A DNA stretch of 64,000 bases from Pomacea canaliculata (taxonomy: Eukaryota > Mollusca > Gastropoda > Architaenioglossa > Ampullariidae). The notes beneath the pieces were generated by a model. That model did not search any database, had not been told where the DNA came from, and was given only the letters and a program-made list of their open reading frames with translations. Where the stretch lies: positions 34,604,327-34,668,326 of the forward strand of contig NC_037590.1 of assembly GCF_003073045.1 (NCBI RefSeq), written 5' to 3'. Position 1 is the first letter of the stretch; every line of letters begins with the position of its first letter. The translations under genes were made by a program, and so were the position numbers. Shown piece after piece: positions 1 to 13,298 of the stretch.

Positions 1-13
1 CTTGTGTCGTTTG

Positions 14-190
14 AGCTTGTGATGATTGGCGGTGTTTTTTTCACGGTTTTCTAAGGATCGTTATTCCTTTTCAAGGACACCAAAGAAACGAAAACTTGTG
101 ATTATTGGCGGTGGAGATATATCTGCTTTTTTACGGTTTACTAAGGGTCGTTATTCTTTTTCAAGGACAACAAAGAAATGAAAACTTTGT
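14..190. repeat. Tandem duplication, two units of about 85-95 bases
   Basis: Both units contain CTTGTGAT-ATTGGCGGTG, ACGGTTT-CTAAGG-TCGTTATTC and TTTTTCAAGGACA-CAAAGAAA. They differ by substitutions and a small indel. Confidence 0.75.
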
Positions 191-699
191 TTATGTACAA
201 TTATTTTTTATTCTGGTCAACGGGTAATAAAGAAACTGAATTTTTTGCCAGTGTATCCGTGAATAGCGTGTGTAGTTCAGGCCTGATACTGGAAAGATCC
301 ACTTAAACAATCAATGTTGTGTGAGGAATGAAAATCGAAAACAAAAGCCTTTTTTCCAGGATTTCATTGAATAGCATCGGTAGTTCAGCGCTGGTGACCG
401 ACATCGCCCACACACTGGCAAGATCCTCTTGTTCTCGATGTCGGGTGAGCGCAAAGGGTGAGAGCGAGGGTGCATGAAAAGGGTATTTGAACTTAGAGGC
501 CATGTCCGTGACAAAATATGTTGAGAGATCACATTGCACAGAGGATAGTGAGCGTTTCTAGGAGCTCATATTGAAGAGCGAAGCTTTAGACCAGTGTCCT
601 AATAGTAACTAACGATGACAGTGTGCACAACAGTAACATTTGTGATTTATCTGTGTTAACAAATATAAAAGAAAATAAGATCAAAGAAATCCAGGACAA

Positions 700-765
700 C
701 CAGCTCTCTCTGCATTGGTGACAGTCGTTAACCGTTGCGCCATTGAACCGCCCTTGATAGTGAGA
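700..765 (-). repeat. tRNA-derived SINE head
   Basis: On the minus strand it reads TGGCGCAACGGTTA, a good A box, followed by a degenerate B box in GGTTGTCCTGG. Copies lie at 24795-24860 and 38515-38580 at the same place in the repeated block. It is not an intact tRNA gene. Confidence 0.5.
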
Positions 766-1906
766 GAGACATATTTGCCAATATTACTTAATCTCAAGCC
801 TTATTCTTGGACAACCATCACACTATTTTAGTGCAATGGTTGGTTGGTTTACTTAGAAGGAACATGCTTCTACTTTTGAGGTGATTTTAACCCAAGGAAT
901 GTGTTCAGTTTCTTTTAGTTACGTTGAAGGGAAATAGAACGTTTTCGTTGATTTAAATTTCGGAATAGTTTTTGTATTAAAGTAAACAAATTAACAAAAT
1001 GTTTCTCTTTTTTCTCTTTAGTTTTCAGTTTTCTTTTTTTCGCTTCTGATGAATATAAATTATCAAAATAGGATAACATGTCTATAAGTGATAATGTAGT
1101 TTGTATTAATTTACATATCACACCTTTAGAAGTCTCAAGTTTGGTTACTAAACATCACATCTAAACTGATGAATCAAAATAAATAATACAAACACAAAGG
1201 CGTGTAAACAACTGAAAAGAATTTACTAGAATCTCTATTCTATACGTTTCTTAAATGTCTGCTAACGTTTCTAATTGGAATTGTGTGAGGCAGTACGGTT
1301 CGATTCCTCTGTGTAAAACAGTTACATTATGGGGGCATAGATCAAAGAATAATGTCTGGCACTGCAGCTCTAAACGTAGCGAGTAGAAGTTTCATGACCA
1401 GAGACGAACTAATGTGTGTGTGTGTGAGGACTTAATATTCTTAAATGGAACAAACGTTTCAAATTTTATTCTGAGAATACAGCTTTTTTTTTGGTAAGGG
1501 GAGTTAAGTGCTCTTATCTTCGGACCAGCTTTCCTTTGCTGACCTCCCTTTCCTTACTTTAAAATTTATGGTCGGTCTTTAAACAAATAGTTTTGCGAAT
1601 TATGAAACTTTGTAAAATCAGTAAGAGAAAAAGCAGGTAGAGCAGTGTCGAAGCAATAAAACGCTCTCACATTTCACCTCCAGCTCTGATCTTGTGAGTT
1701 CTAGTTCGAGATAGGTTAAGAGAGAAAAAAGAAAATCCGTTCTCTCTCCAGCTCGATTTCTTCAGACCAGGTGACTGGGTCTTCAAAAGATGTCTCGAAA
1801 AGAATATTTTAAGTGAAATCGTATATCTTATTGGTGTTATATAAGCAAGTAACAATCCGATAAGACACAATCCAAAACAAAACAAACATAAAAACAAAAA
1901 CCACAG

Positions 1907-1998
1907 CAAACAAACAAACAAACAAACAAACAAACAAACAAACAAACAAACAAACAAACAAACAAACAAACAAACAAACAAACAAACAAACAAACAAC
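1907..1998. repeat. (CAAA)n microsatellite
   Basis: About 90 bases of CAAA repeats. Reading frames through it (poly Cys-Leu-Phe-Val) are artefacts. Confidence 0.95.
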
Positions 1999-2279
1999 AA
2001 GCATGCTATTATGACTTCCTCAACCTTCCTGAATTCGCATCATATCAAGCGCGCAATTTTATCTTATTTAGAACTGTCACTCATGCTGTCGACTTCAACA
2101 TTTTCAGATCAAGCAAGCACTTTCGAAGTCCTTTCCCACGAACAGCATTATGATCAGGGGAGTTAAATATGAGAGCTCTAAGGACCAGTTCTCTCTTGCT
2201 GCCTTCCCTTGCCATACCTTCTACGGCAGTGGTGCTAGACAGGCGGCTGAGTAAAACCGTTACAGTAACATAAAAGAAG

Positions 2280-4860
2280 AGCTTCCTACATTCCCTTCTG
2301 TGGGATAATTTCTATAAGTTGAATGTAGCCTGATTTCAACAGATTAGCTTGGGTTCAAAGCGAGACACACACAAAATACTAGTACTGAACAAAGCCTACG
2401 ATAGTTGATGACCTCTCCTGGCAACTTAGGTGTTTGACCAGAATAAAGTCTTTTAGTGAGCTCCCTCTGCCTAGTTTATGTGGGCCAGTGTACTGAACCA
2501 GGACAACCCACATACCTTGACTTGCTATTAAAAAGCTTTTAATTTGGACAGCCCAAAACAAACATAGAGAATATCTACAATACTTAAAGAAACGCCTGTT
2601 CATGCACACAAATAACAAGCGCCATTCCAGACTACGTTTAAAAATTGAGGCTTTGACTTTTGAATGGAAAATTGATAGGATAGGTACTTTCTGCAACGCA
2701 GTCATAGTGCATAGTATTTCAAATCTTTTCTAATAACATTATTATAAGTATATTATATTTATAGTCAAATCTATAATTTTTATTCTTCTATAATCAGAGG
2801 CAAATTACGTAAGAACGAGAACTTTCATGGATAGATACCTGTACTTTCCTCATCTAGGGAAAAGGGATTACTCAATCGCAAAGCCATTTTTTTTATCAAA
2901 GCTGGAAAACTGCAACATTTGGACTAACAAAGGGATATTAGCAGATTCCTGATAGACACCAATTCACTTTTCTGTCCTCTACCGGGGTAGATCAGTGGAT
3001 CCATGTGCACGTAGCCTACTTCTGGCTCCGAAATATTTATGCACACAATTATTTCCGCATGATCTGTTAATGGCCAGCAAAACATAGACGCTTAGTTTAG
3101 AATCATAGATAGAACCATACTAACTAAGATCATTAGTTTAACATCGAAGACCCTCTACGGTTGAGTCTACATGGTATGAGAAACTCTCATACTTTGGTCT
3201 CCTCATGGAAGAGGTAAAATAAACGTTAATGGTACAAAAATCCTTCACCTTACTTTACCTAGCATCAAACAACAAAGAAAATGAGTAACGTTTGGACTGC
3301 TTGGTTTTATTATTATTTTGCAAAGATACAAAAGAAGCCATGTCACCTCACCCATATCAAATTTGACGAAGTATAATGAGCCTCCCTCTATCGCGCTGGT
3401 GAACTTTTCAAGCAGTACTAGAGCATAACTGTTTTCATTTCCACCCATCCTATGCCAGTTGAATTATTCAAAATCATTTTTTAAGAAAAGGAAAACAGTA
3501 TGATCCCTAAGCTCCTCTACGAAAACAAGGTAGAATTTCTACCTATTACTACCATCTTCTAAAAATAATTATTTAAAACAAAAAATAGAGAGAGTGTAGA
3601 GTATTTAGTATGCTAAAGTACAGTATAACAAAGATATTGAAACTGTCGAGATACCTTTATAAAACCTCTTCCTTTTCCAGTTACAAACCAACAATGAACC
3701 TATAATGTTTCTGTATTCTACCCCCTATTAAAAAATCAAGAAGAACCATAAGAAGGAATATCACCCTCTACGAGTACCGATTTCTGATTGTGTCACTGAA
3801 GGGCATTCGAAATAGAAATACAGACGCCTTACCTGAAGCTCAAACTAATCAAGAAATCCCATAGAGATACAAGAACGACAAGGAATTTACTATACATGAA
3901 ATATTGGTCAGTTTTAATTATGGGGCAAGGAATGTCACGGAGCAGTCCATGTCAGACCGCTCGTTCTCACCTTGTTACTTAATGAGGGAAAATACGAGAC
4001 CAGTAGTTTTATGCCAGAGAGAGATGTCTCGTCAGGATCAAGTATAATGCACTGAAAAAGTTAACACTAACTTGTAAATTCGTGTTACAAAGTCTGTCCC
4101 CGGTAGATGTGCAGGGTCCACACGCATGACCCTGTGATGGCGTCGACCTGTTTGCCTGAAAGCGGTGGACGTGTTTTGTTCCTGCTACTGTGACTTTGCA
4201 TCCTGACCTTACTTACACTCCACAACTTGTCGAAACAGGAAGTTCTAGACCATGTCTTTGTGGTCCGTACCTTCAAATTTACACGCGAAAGACCTCTTGT
4301 CGCGCATGAAAGTATTTTAATAACAACTTCAGGACTTGCAGGTACAAACATGTCAGACATCTAATATCTTAAATCAAGGGAGTAAGTGAAGGGTGTCCTA
4401 ATGTAGTCTAAGAATTTTAATGAGAGACTGGAATGGTCAGTGAAAGAAATGAATTAGGTTAAGGCCAAGAGAGTTTGTAATTTTTATTAACCACCAAGAG
4501 GTTCAAAATTTGTTATGTGTTTTTTTTATATTATTTGTGTCTCAGTTCCTGCCCCCCCAGATTGTATTTATCATACTGCCCGGCATGATGACACTATGAG
4601 CCTGGTATATGTTTATAGAGTGCTATCAACATTATGAGATAGTGTTAGGAGGGTGTTTCATGTTGTTGTAAGTCATTTGTCCGGGAAACTTATATGTCAA
4701 GACCTGAACAAAAAAGCCAGATTACGAAGATGTTTGTAGTGAGTGCAGCTTAGGGACACCTGTTCATGATATTACTTACCTCAATGATGTATGTGCAATA
4801 TCTCTATCAATCATAACGGGGCTAGCTCCTAAACCCTAGGAATGTGCTACCTAATCTCCT
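2280..4860. other. No gene recognised
   Basis: AT-rich unique sequence. The open frames are short and show no recognisable protein or splice structure. A 91-residue minus-strand frame at 4085-4360 resembles nothing I know. Confidence 0.6.
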
Positions 4861-4959
4861 CGAGTGAGGTGGTGATGATGGTGGTGGTGGTAGTGGTGGG
4901 TGTGGTCGGTCGGTGTGGTGTGTCGGGTGAGGTGGTGTATGTGGGGGTGTAGAAGCAGA

Positions 4960-5130
4960 CATGTGAAGACGTGCATTCATGTGAAGGAGAAGAGACTATG
5001 TTTTGGAAGGTTTCATTTGGGTCATGCGAGTTGAAGTACTCAATGTTCTAACTTGTCTTTTTGCATCCCTTTCTTTGTAACCAGCGTCTCATCTCGTTTA
5101 GAAAACCTTATTTGTGTATGACAGTGTATA
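4960..5130 (+). repeat. Diverged copy of the repeat found upstream of the G genes
   Basis: Aligns with 29220-29370, 47040-47200, 54150-54320 and 56925-57070 (GACGTGCATT, GTGAAGGAGAA, TCACTTGTTTTG-like and CTTGTGTATG landmarks). It is preceded by a GGT/GTG-rich low-complexity stretch (4865-4950). Confidence 0.6.
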
Positions 5131-6900
5131 ACACTCAGTCCTATGCTTCTCTGGGGCGAATAGGAAGAAGAAGAAGAAGAGAAGAAGTGTATGTATAACA
5201 CTAGGAAATTTTGTAATAAAGTTAGAAATCAAGTTTGTGTTATTAATGACTCACACAAACAAACCATAGGTTCAAAATGTCTGCTAAAGGCGATGAGCTG
5301 TATAATCAGTCAACCGATGACATCTCTGGAGTTTCAGGGCAGGTGTAGCAGATGCGACAGGTCTGGACACGAAAAACTGGGGAGAGGGTGGCTCATGTAG
5401 GGACTTTATGTAGAATGAAAGTGAGTGGGTTAGGGTTCTGTGGGCGAGAGGAGAGGGACTGGGGTGGTGTTGACAATGAGGAGGCAAGCAGAGATATGTG
5501 GATGGGGTAGAATAGACGATATCTTTAACTTCGCCCTTTATGAAACAGCGACGGCTACTTGAGAAGAGGATCCGCCACATCTGGTTGCTGAGGCTGTGTC
5601 CAAGTTTGCAGTTATTAATTCCAAGATGTATTACTGCAGTAGATCTCCTCAATTGTGGTACTGCGCCATGGAGAGCTGACAATGGCTTGGTTCAAGTCAA
5701 GCCAGAGAGGGACAATACTTGATAGAGTTTGTTGTTAACTGTCATTTCTGTTTGGTGCAGACCAGCAATCATCAAATCCCCTAATATGACAGTGGAAGTA
5801 TTGGGATCCCGCTTAAATTCTTATTTTAGTATACTTTGTGAGTTTTGGTTTTTGCTCTTCTTTCATGGTAGAGCGGGGTTTTTATTAATCATTGTGATCA
5901 AAAGTATGGACAAGTGAGAGTGCGGTGTTTATTAATTAGTGTTAGTGTTAGATATTTAGTGGCTCACGATATCTGGACTAGGGATAGATACTACGGGACA
6001 CCTACAAAACGACCATATTTTTAATTTTTATTTTGAAATTGTATCATTTTTTGGTAAATGTTTGAATATTCTCGATGATTAATAACTTTCATTAAAACAC
6101 TAAATTGCCTTTTGTTGTAATCGGGGTTAAGCGTACTGGGGGTTCTCGAGTTAATTAAAGTTTAATTAGCAATTTAGTGTAAGTGTATGGGCATGAAATG
6201 TCGGCGTGGGTTGGTAGAGGTATTGAGAGTGTGATCAGACCGAGGAGACGGCAATCGCAACCTTTGACCATCTCCACGTGCTCATTCCCCAGAGTTCACG
6301 ACAGCCATGCGTACTGTATTTTATACCTTTACCTTTGTACCTTGCCTGTTAATATATAAATTCAGTGACCTTTACATTTTCCCGACATACCAGAACATTA
6401 TAAAAAAACAAAACAAAACAACAACAAGAAAGCAGCCATAGACCCGGACAAACTGCGAGTCCTTCGGAAAGAGGTCGAATAATCCATTCGAAAGACGAAG
6501 AGAGGAAAGTCTTCGGAGGTGGACAACCTGCCAGGAAAGATATAGTGAAGTCTCTTACCATGCTGCGTCGGAAGATTTTCGCACTTAATGTTATCTTTAA
6601 AGTAAGTAAAACTCATTTTGTGCTTTTAGTACAGGACAATCACATACAAGTGTTTCAGAGGTGAGCTGTGTTCATGGAGGTGACACCGTGTTTTAAAGCT
6701 CCCGTGAAAATTTTCTGATCTATGGAAATTACCTGTTTTGCTTAATTGCTGTGTATTTACATCTTCTGAGAGGGTTTGCTGTTTAACTGTATTGATTCAA
6801 TGGATATATGTTTTTTCATGTGTTTGTGTGGATTGACTTGGATTATTCGACTTTGTCTGTCGCATTCCTCTGTGCTTCACAAGGCTGTGTTGATCTCCTT
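5130..6900. other. No gene recognised
   Basis: A short GAA-rich run at 5165-5185, then unique sequence with short open frames of no recognisable family. Confidence 0.5.
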
Positions 6901-7264
6901 GCTCAGTGTTGGTACGGTTTATCTGCTATGTCTTTCCGAGGCAAGGCGAAGAAGAGCTTGTTTTCGTCGCCCTGTTCAGAAGAAGAAGAAGAAACTTCAA
7001 AGAAACTGAAACAAAACCTGTGACACCATCACCATCTTCATTATCATTATCGTCTGTTACACCACCCTCTGTGCGTTTGACAGTATTTATGTCTTCAGCC
7101 TGCCATCAACGCTACAAGCTACAGAGCACTTTGGTGTGAATCCTTCATCATTTGCAGGACAAAATCCTTTCAAAGGTGATATGAAACGCTATCGATTTTA
7201 AACCTGTGAGCGGCGATGAAAGCGACCCAAATCGGAAAAATATCCCGCTATACTTGCGACAGCT

Positions 7265-7700
7265 TTGTCTGTGGTAGTAGGGGAGGTAATCAAAGGTGTG
7301 ACAGCTGAGTTGGATAGTCCCTTCCACAGAGTCGCCTTGTTGCAGACCCAACAGCAGCCAGCAACTGAAAAATTGTTGGCTGCTGTACGGTCACTTACTT
7401 ACGAAAATGTACAGACGCACCAGTACAGCCGTCGAGAAGTCTGTGAGAGTTTTTGGTATCCACAGGATGCGGGAGAGACAACGGAAGAGGTGGAGCGAAA
7501 AGCTATCAAAGTTTTCAACGATGCCGGAGTAAGTTGTGTCTGTCTTTGCCGACATAGCTGTGGCTCATCGCTGGGAAGATGCTAGAGGAACTCGACCGGT
7601 GTTGTCAAGTTTGTTTCCAGGCGAAAACGAAACGAAATCAGCAAAGAAAAAGAACCTAAAAGGTAAACCCGCTATGAGCAAACTTTCATAATGATGATAT
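7265..7700 (+). mobile_element. LINE ORF1-like coding relic
   Basis: A frame beginning near 7265 contains HQYSRREVCESFW and acidic residues. The neighbouring frame continues with DIAVAHRWEDARG and RPVLSSLF. The order Y-S-R-R, acidic linker, D-I-x-x-A-H-R, R-P-V is familiar from the ORF1 proteins of L1/Tx1-like LINEs. One frameshift near 7530 separates the two parts. The link is weak and other coiled-coil element proteins are possible. A further frame (7722-7970, with CMDCGRKDY) is not recognised. Confidence 0.35.
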
Positions 7701-8194
7701 CACCCTCTACGTGCCCGACTCTTGGGCAAGTCAAGAGACTGGGCTACATGCATGGACTGTGGACGGAAAGATTATGTGTACGAAGAAATCCCCTCCAGGA
7801 CTGCCCCAGAAGATCGCCCAAAGCCAATAGTAATAGAGACACCAGACGATCTCTTTAAGCTTGGAGTGAAAGTCATCGACTATGCGTCTCTCGGCCTGGG
7901 GTATCTATCCGAAGAGGGTGCTTCTTGTGGATGTGAGGATGAAACCCCTATGATAAGCCAACAGGCATAGGCTGGCCCAAGGGGGCATAACGCTGTGCTT
8001 CCTCGACCAGCTACCCAACAATGTGATGAACACTTGCGACTGCCCGATACAGATCAGCACTTTTCAATACTTTATGCTAATTCGCCCAAACACACTAGTA
8101 TGACTAGTATGACTAGCTATGAATCTCCTGCCAGGTTAAAAGATGATGACTGTAGCAGCACGAAACTGGCAAGTATGCACCTACGCTTCTTAAA

Positions 8195-8300
8195 TCAAAA
8201 TCAAAAATCAAAATCAAAACAGACTTTATTGTCTGCCCAGGAGGACAGAAATTTGTCTTTGCTCACATACCCATACAGACATTTAACAAACAGTTAGGAG
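8195..8300 (-). repeat. LINE 3' tail with short A/T repeat
   Basis: On the minus strand it reads GACAATAAAGTCTG followed by TTTTGA repeats. It resembles the 3' ends of CR1/Rex-like LINEs. Confidence 0.5.
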
Positions 8301-8319
8301 TAAAAGTGAGGAGTAAAAT

Positions 8320-8450
8320 AGTGTTGATTGCACCAGTCCATCAAGGCAGTGTATGTTTATCCTAACAACAAACCTTGGGTGACCAAGGGCCTAAAAGCAC
8401 TGCTGAACAAAAAGAAACATTTGTTCATCACGGCAGAAGCCACGACAGAA
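8320..8450 (+). mobile_element. Fragment of a CR1/Rex-like LINE ORF2
   Basis: Plus strand reads VYPNNKPWVTKGLKALLNKK, the linker between endonuclease and reverse transcriptase typical of this group. It has a stop near 8455 and nothing continues it. Confidence 0.55.
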
Positions 8451-8559
8451 GATTAGTACATAGAGAGCCATGATGCTATCCGTTGGGTGGGCAGAGGCTC
8501 TACGAGCATACTAGTTAGTCCGCTTTCAGTAGTTGCCGGTGGACAACGAGTGTCGACGA

Positions 8560-9600
8560 GATTGAAACAGAGGTCGAGTGAGCTCTCGCCATAAACCCGA
8601 TGTGTCAGAATGCGCTCGTGGTTACATCTTGAGCTCGCTGGAGGGACCTGCCAGACGTCGAGTGTTGATGCTTCCGCATGACGCAAGAGATACGCCGAGA
8701 AAGATCTTGGGTGTCCTAGTGGAGGCGTACGGCGAACGGAAGGATGTCGACATCAGTGCCACAGCAACGTGATGAGGTGGTCGACGAATACGCCGCGAAG
8801 CTCCAGAATTTAAGCAGGCGAGGTAGAGCGGCGCAGAGCGTCGAAGTGGCGGCGATTGACACATCTCGGAGGACTGCAGCCGACCGGTCAGGGAAAGTGA
8901 CTGCCCCCGTCATCTCGTAACAGGATGACAGGGAAATAAAGTGTAGCTGGCCTGACTGGAAAGTGTCCGACGCGCGGAGGTTGTCATTTATGGCAGTTGA
9001 GTGATGCGTTGCTCGACACCGGCAGTGAGGTAACGACGGTCACTGACGAGTGGCACGAGGGCACATACAGGACTTACAGCTAAACAAACTCAGGAGTGGC
9101 GGTGGTGGACATGTTTACGGCCAGCGTCTGAGGACGTTCCTATCCTGGTGGTCAAGGACCTGGTCGATGTGGTCACAAGTGAGCGCAGGAGGCGCGTGTC
9201 GCTTCTACTAGGGAAGAACGTCCTTTGATCAGATAATGGACTCTACCAAAGATGTGGCGCAGGCAGTACAGGCAGCCGTGCATGAAGCTCATCTTGAGAA
9301 GAACATTGTCAACAAAAGGACTGGCTAGGGCCGCTGGCAACACGCCGTTCCAGGATGCCAATGGGTCTGACGTCCACACCAGCCACTTCCAGAGGTTAAT
9401 GCAGACCACCATGCCGAACTGTTTAATTTCAGTCCTTCTTGTGTACCTAGACGATCATTTGGCATACTCCAAGATAAAGACATTCAACTGCGGGAGGCGC
9501 CATACCTTCAGGATGACGACAGTGAAGAGGAAACGCCAGGGTGGTATGCTACTCTTCCAAACCATCACCACAGAACTCTTGTGACAATGCCTGTGGTGCC
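8560..9600 (+). mobile_element. Fossil Ty3/Gypsy (Metaviridae) fragment: gag, protease and RT remnants
   Basis: A gag-like segment (LEGPARRRVLMLP, about 8640-8680), an aspartic protease segment (LLDTGSEVTTVTDEW, about 9010-9050) and an RT segment with the YLDD box (about 9445) occur in the family's normal order. The element is heavily degraded, with many breaks and much of pol missing. No flanking LTRs are clear. It is an old fossil. Confidence 0.65.
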
Positions 9601-9984
9601 AGAAGTAACAGTGTCTGTGGTGTCAGATGACAGTACCAGAAATGAGTCCCTATCGTGTCGAACCGCGCAGATCGCAGCGACTTACCGCGAGACAGGCAAC
9701 AAACTCGCACAAAGTGTAGGATGAAACAGTTCGTGCGACGCTATGCCATGGCAATATGAATACCATGGATATATTTTTAGTTGCGGTGATCGGTGACACC
9801 GTAGATGACACGTACGCATTGATCAGTTTTATTTTGCTAATTGTTCATTTTTCTTTCAACTTTACCGCGGCTGCGTCCAGAAAATGTCATTGACAAGAAT
9901 GACACACGAGGTGATGGCTGACAATAGATGTCAGCACTCACTCTTCTTCAGTCTCTGTTTGATTCCTCCTGAGTCCTTGTGCCT

Positions 9985-12840
9985 TTATTTAGGATGGTGA
10001 TGGCTGCTGGCACGAAGGACCTCTGGTAGGCAGCTTTCCTTATGCGTGGTACCTTATAGCGCCTGCCTGAGGGCAAACAGCTGGAAGCTAGTGTGGAGAG
10101 GGTGTTTCAGGTCCGAAATGATGTTATGTGCCATCCTTCTGACTGCATGAAGGTACAAGTCAGAAAGTGGCAGCTGTGCTTGACCAATAATTTTATTTGC
10201 CTGGTGGATGATTCTGGCCAGCCTTGCCTTGTCTTTGACTAGTAGATGACCATACCAGGCAGCGATGTTGAATGAGAGGATGCTCTCAACAAGAGACCTG
10301 TACACAGTCTCCAGCACCCCAGAGCTGACGTCGAAGCTGCGAAGTCTCCTCAGAAGTACAGCCGTTGCTGGGCCTTTTGTACACTTGGTTCACGTGATCA
10401 CTAAATGAGAGCTTTCCGTCGATCACTGTACCAAGGTACCTAAACACAGCAGCCCTCTGCACCTGCTGTCCCTTGATTTGGAGTGGTGGGGAGAGAGGGG
10501 TTGTGCCATCTCTTCCTTCGTAGGCTCTTCCAAAGGCCATCTCCTCCGTTTTGTCAACGTTCAGATCCAGAAAGCTGCGGTCAAACCACTCCTCCAGCTC
10601 CCCCACACAGGCCAGGTACTGTGACAGGGACTGCTCGTCTTTCAGGCAGCCCACAAGGGCCATGTCATCTGCATATTTAACAAGTTTGAGAATAGCACTG
10701 TTAATACTAATCCCATTTGTATATACAGAGAACAGGATGGGGGAAAGCACACATCCCTGAGGGGTACCCGTGTTGAGGATCTGCTCATCTGACAGAATCA
10801 TTCCATCCACTGACAATTAAACTCCGTCAGACGAGCTGCTGGACCCTATAAGTACCTGTCGGTGGAACTCTGAAACCCACCCTCTGTGGTCGGTCCTTCA
10901 GGAATGATCTGATCCATAGAACTAGGCCAGTGTTGACATCCAGGTCTAGTAGGCGCTGTACAAGAAGGTGTGGCTGGACCGTGTTGAAGGCGCTGGAAAA
11001 GTCCATGAACAGGACCCGAACATAGGTGCCAGAAGTGTCCAAGTGTTGTAGGATAGTATTTAAAAGCGTGAGAGTTGCATCAGACACCCCCTGCGTGGCT
11101 TTGTAGGCAAACTGCAAAGGATCCAGGCGATCAGCCATGGTGGGGATTAACAATCTTCCCACAACTCTCTCCAAACATTTGGCCACAACAGACGTGAGAG
11201 CCACAGGTCGAAAGTCTTTCAAGTTGGTAGCATGAGGCTTCTTGGCACTGGTATTATTGTGGATGTTCTCCACACGCGGGGACACTATGAGAGTCAAGGA
11301 GAGCTGAAAAAAGTCTGGTAAAAACACCACTCAGCTGACTAGCACACTCTTTGAGTACTTTTGCCTCTCACGTGGTCAGGTCCAGGGGCTTTACGTGGGT
11401 TCACATGAGAGAGAATTCTGACAACATCTCCCTCACAGATGGTGACAGTGGCTGCCGACAGTGAAGAACAGATATTTTCTGCTTCATTGCTGAAGTCTCT
11501 CACATCAAACCGCGCGTAGAAAGTGTTGAGCTCATTAACAAATGACACTGGGTCATCACACTTTACTCTTTGTGTCTTGCGTTCTCTACCCATCATGGTG
11601 TCCAGGCCCTTCCAAGCATCTCTTGCGTTGCCCTCAATTAATTGCTTTTCTACCTTCTTTCTGTATTCCACCCTAGCCGTTCTTGCCTTTGCCCTGAACT
11701 CCTTCTCCTTTTCTTTCACTTTCTGTTTGTCTCCTTGCATAAAAGCTATCTTCTTTTCATTGAGACAGTGCTTCAGTCCTTTACCTAGCCATGGTTTGTT
11801 ATTTGGATAGCTGCAGATCTGCTTGGTAGGGATGACAGACTCTTCACAGAAGGTGATGTAAGAGGTGATTGTGTCTGCCAGACAGTCCAGGTCGTCTCCA
11901 CAGTAGTGAAGAACAGATCCCAGTCAGTGACCTCTAGGCAGTCTCTGAGCATCTCAGTTGCTTCATTTGTCCAGGTCCTAATACATAGTGTTGTCGGCTT
12001 TTCACGTTTAAGGAGCTGTCTGTATGTGGGTAGCAGATGAACAATGTTGTGGTCCGATCTGCCCAGCGGCGGCCGGCACTTGGAAACATAAGCGGCCGGC
12101 ACATTACCGAAACACCTGTCTAGCGTTCTGTCGAGCGGGTGGGACACGTGACGTATTGATGGAGACAGGGGAGCAGCTTACAGACATCACAGCGGTTGAA
12201 GTCACCGAGCAAAAACACAGGCTGATCAACTGATCTTGTTGTCGCTCGATTATATGTGTCTGCAATGTGCTCAGCTGCAAGGTTGAAGTCTGGGCCGGGC
12301 ACATAGACGAGGACCACAGTGATTTGGCCGAATTCACGAGGTAAATAATGCGGCCTGAAGGACACTGTCAGTATCTCATAATGGGGGGTACTAGTCTGTT
12401 CTCGTACTGTGTAGTTCGTGGCCCATTTCTCATTTGCAAGCATACACAAGCCTCCCCCTACATGCTTGTTTGTCGCTTGTGCATTCCTGTCAAATCGAAT
12501 CGTTGTGTATCCTTCAAGTCCGAATGTCTCCTCCTCTGTTAGCCATGTTTCAGTGAAACAGAAGAGGTCACAGCGTCGGTAGTCTCCATCGAATTTAATG
12601 AGCGCAGAGAGCTCATCCTGTTTGTTGTGGAGAGAGCGCACATTCGACAGGGTGATGGCTGGCAGTGGATGTCGGCACCCTCTCCTCTTCAGTCTGTGTC
12701 TGACTCCTCCTCTAGATCCTCTCAGTTTCTTTTTTCTTTGCCCGCCCTGTGTCGGAATGTCACTGAAATTCACAACAGGGGCCTGTGTGGCCTTCTGCCT
12801 CAGCGATAGCAGAAAGTCCCGACTGTAGATCAGCATGAAG
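9985..12840 (-). mobile_element. LINE of the CR1/jockey group, ORF2 relic
   Basis: Successive minus-strand frames from 12836 down to 10054 give an endonuclease (NVRSLHNKQDEL, ETWL, LLGDFN), the SDH-type region (LGRSDHNIVHLLP), reverse transcriptase (FRPVALTSVVAKCLERVV; MDFSSAFNTV; GTPQGCVLSPILFSVYTN; YADDMALVG) and a C-terminal region (RYLGTVID; then the tail toward 10000). The frame changes about five times and stops occur, so it is dead. The 3' end lies near 9985 (AATAAAGG). A 75-base segment just beyond it (9905-9983) resembles the start of the element (12640-12715). The clade was judged by motif style only. Confidence 0.8.
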
Positions 12841-13298
12841 ACAGCGCCACTCTAACACATCGAAGTGTGAAAGTCTGCCGTACAGCACACACGTACAGAG
12901 TACACTGCTCATAGCACGATCATGGCAGATCTATCGCCGATTCAACTAGGTATTGGGATTGTAATAGATCTACCTGGTAGGGACGATACTCAGTCACTGA
13001 AGGAAGTGTTATCAGCCAGATAGTCCCGATTGGCCGCACCTGTAGTCCGTTTCAGTCCGTTTCTGACTATCTATAGATCTAACCAACGGTCACAAAATGG
13101 ACGCGGTATTGGTAAAAGAAATTTCTCCCGTACAGGGACACTCACACGCAGCAATACGGTGCTCCTCACAGTCAGACGTATTGAAGTAACACTTATAACC
13201 ATTCATGCACAAGCTGGAGTAAGCGAAATTCCCGTAGAATTCAAACACGTCAAAAAACGTAGAGAATGATTGTGAGCCGGGGTCAAGCCACAGAGTAG

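Larger units (their letters stand above)
230..2280. repeat. Third copy of the gene-free block
   Basis: Matches 24480-26530 and 37790-42600 outside insertions. Landmarks shared by all three are two diverged 50-base repeats around TAGTTCAG, a tRNA-like SINE head on the minus strand (about 700-760), a short frame starting MSGTAA or MSDTAA, and two GGGGAG...TGCTGCC segments. No seven-cysteine gene follows it here. Confidence 0.75.

Noticed and set aside
1667-2000. Open frames rich in Cys-Leu-Phe-Val
   Set aside because: They are translations of the (CAAA)n/(TTTG)n microsatellite.
4085-4360. 91-residue minus-strand frame
   Set aside because: No recognisable motif, no splice or promoter context, and nothing in its composition supports coding.
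5191-5920. Short plus-strand frames at 5191-5400, 5540-5722 and 5729-5917
   Set aside because: No family resemblance and no splice signals linking them.
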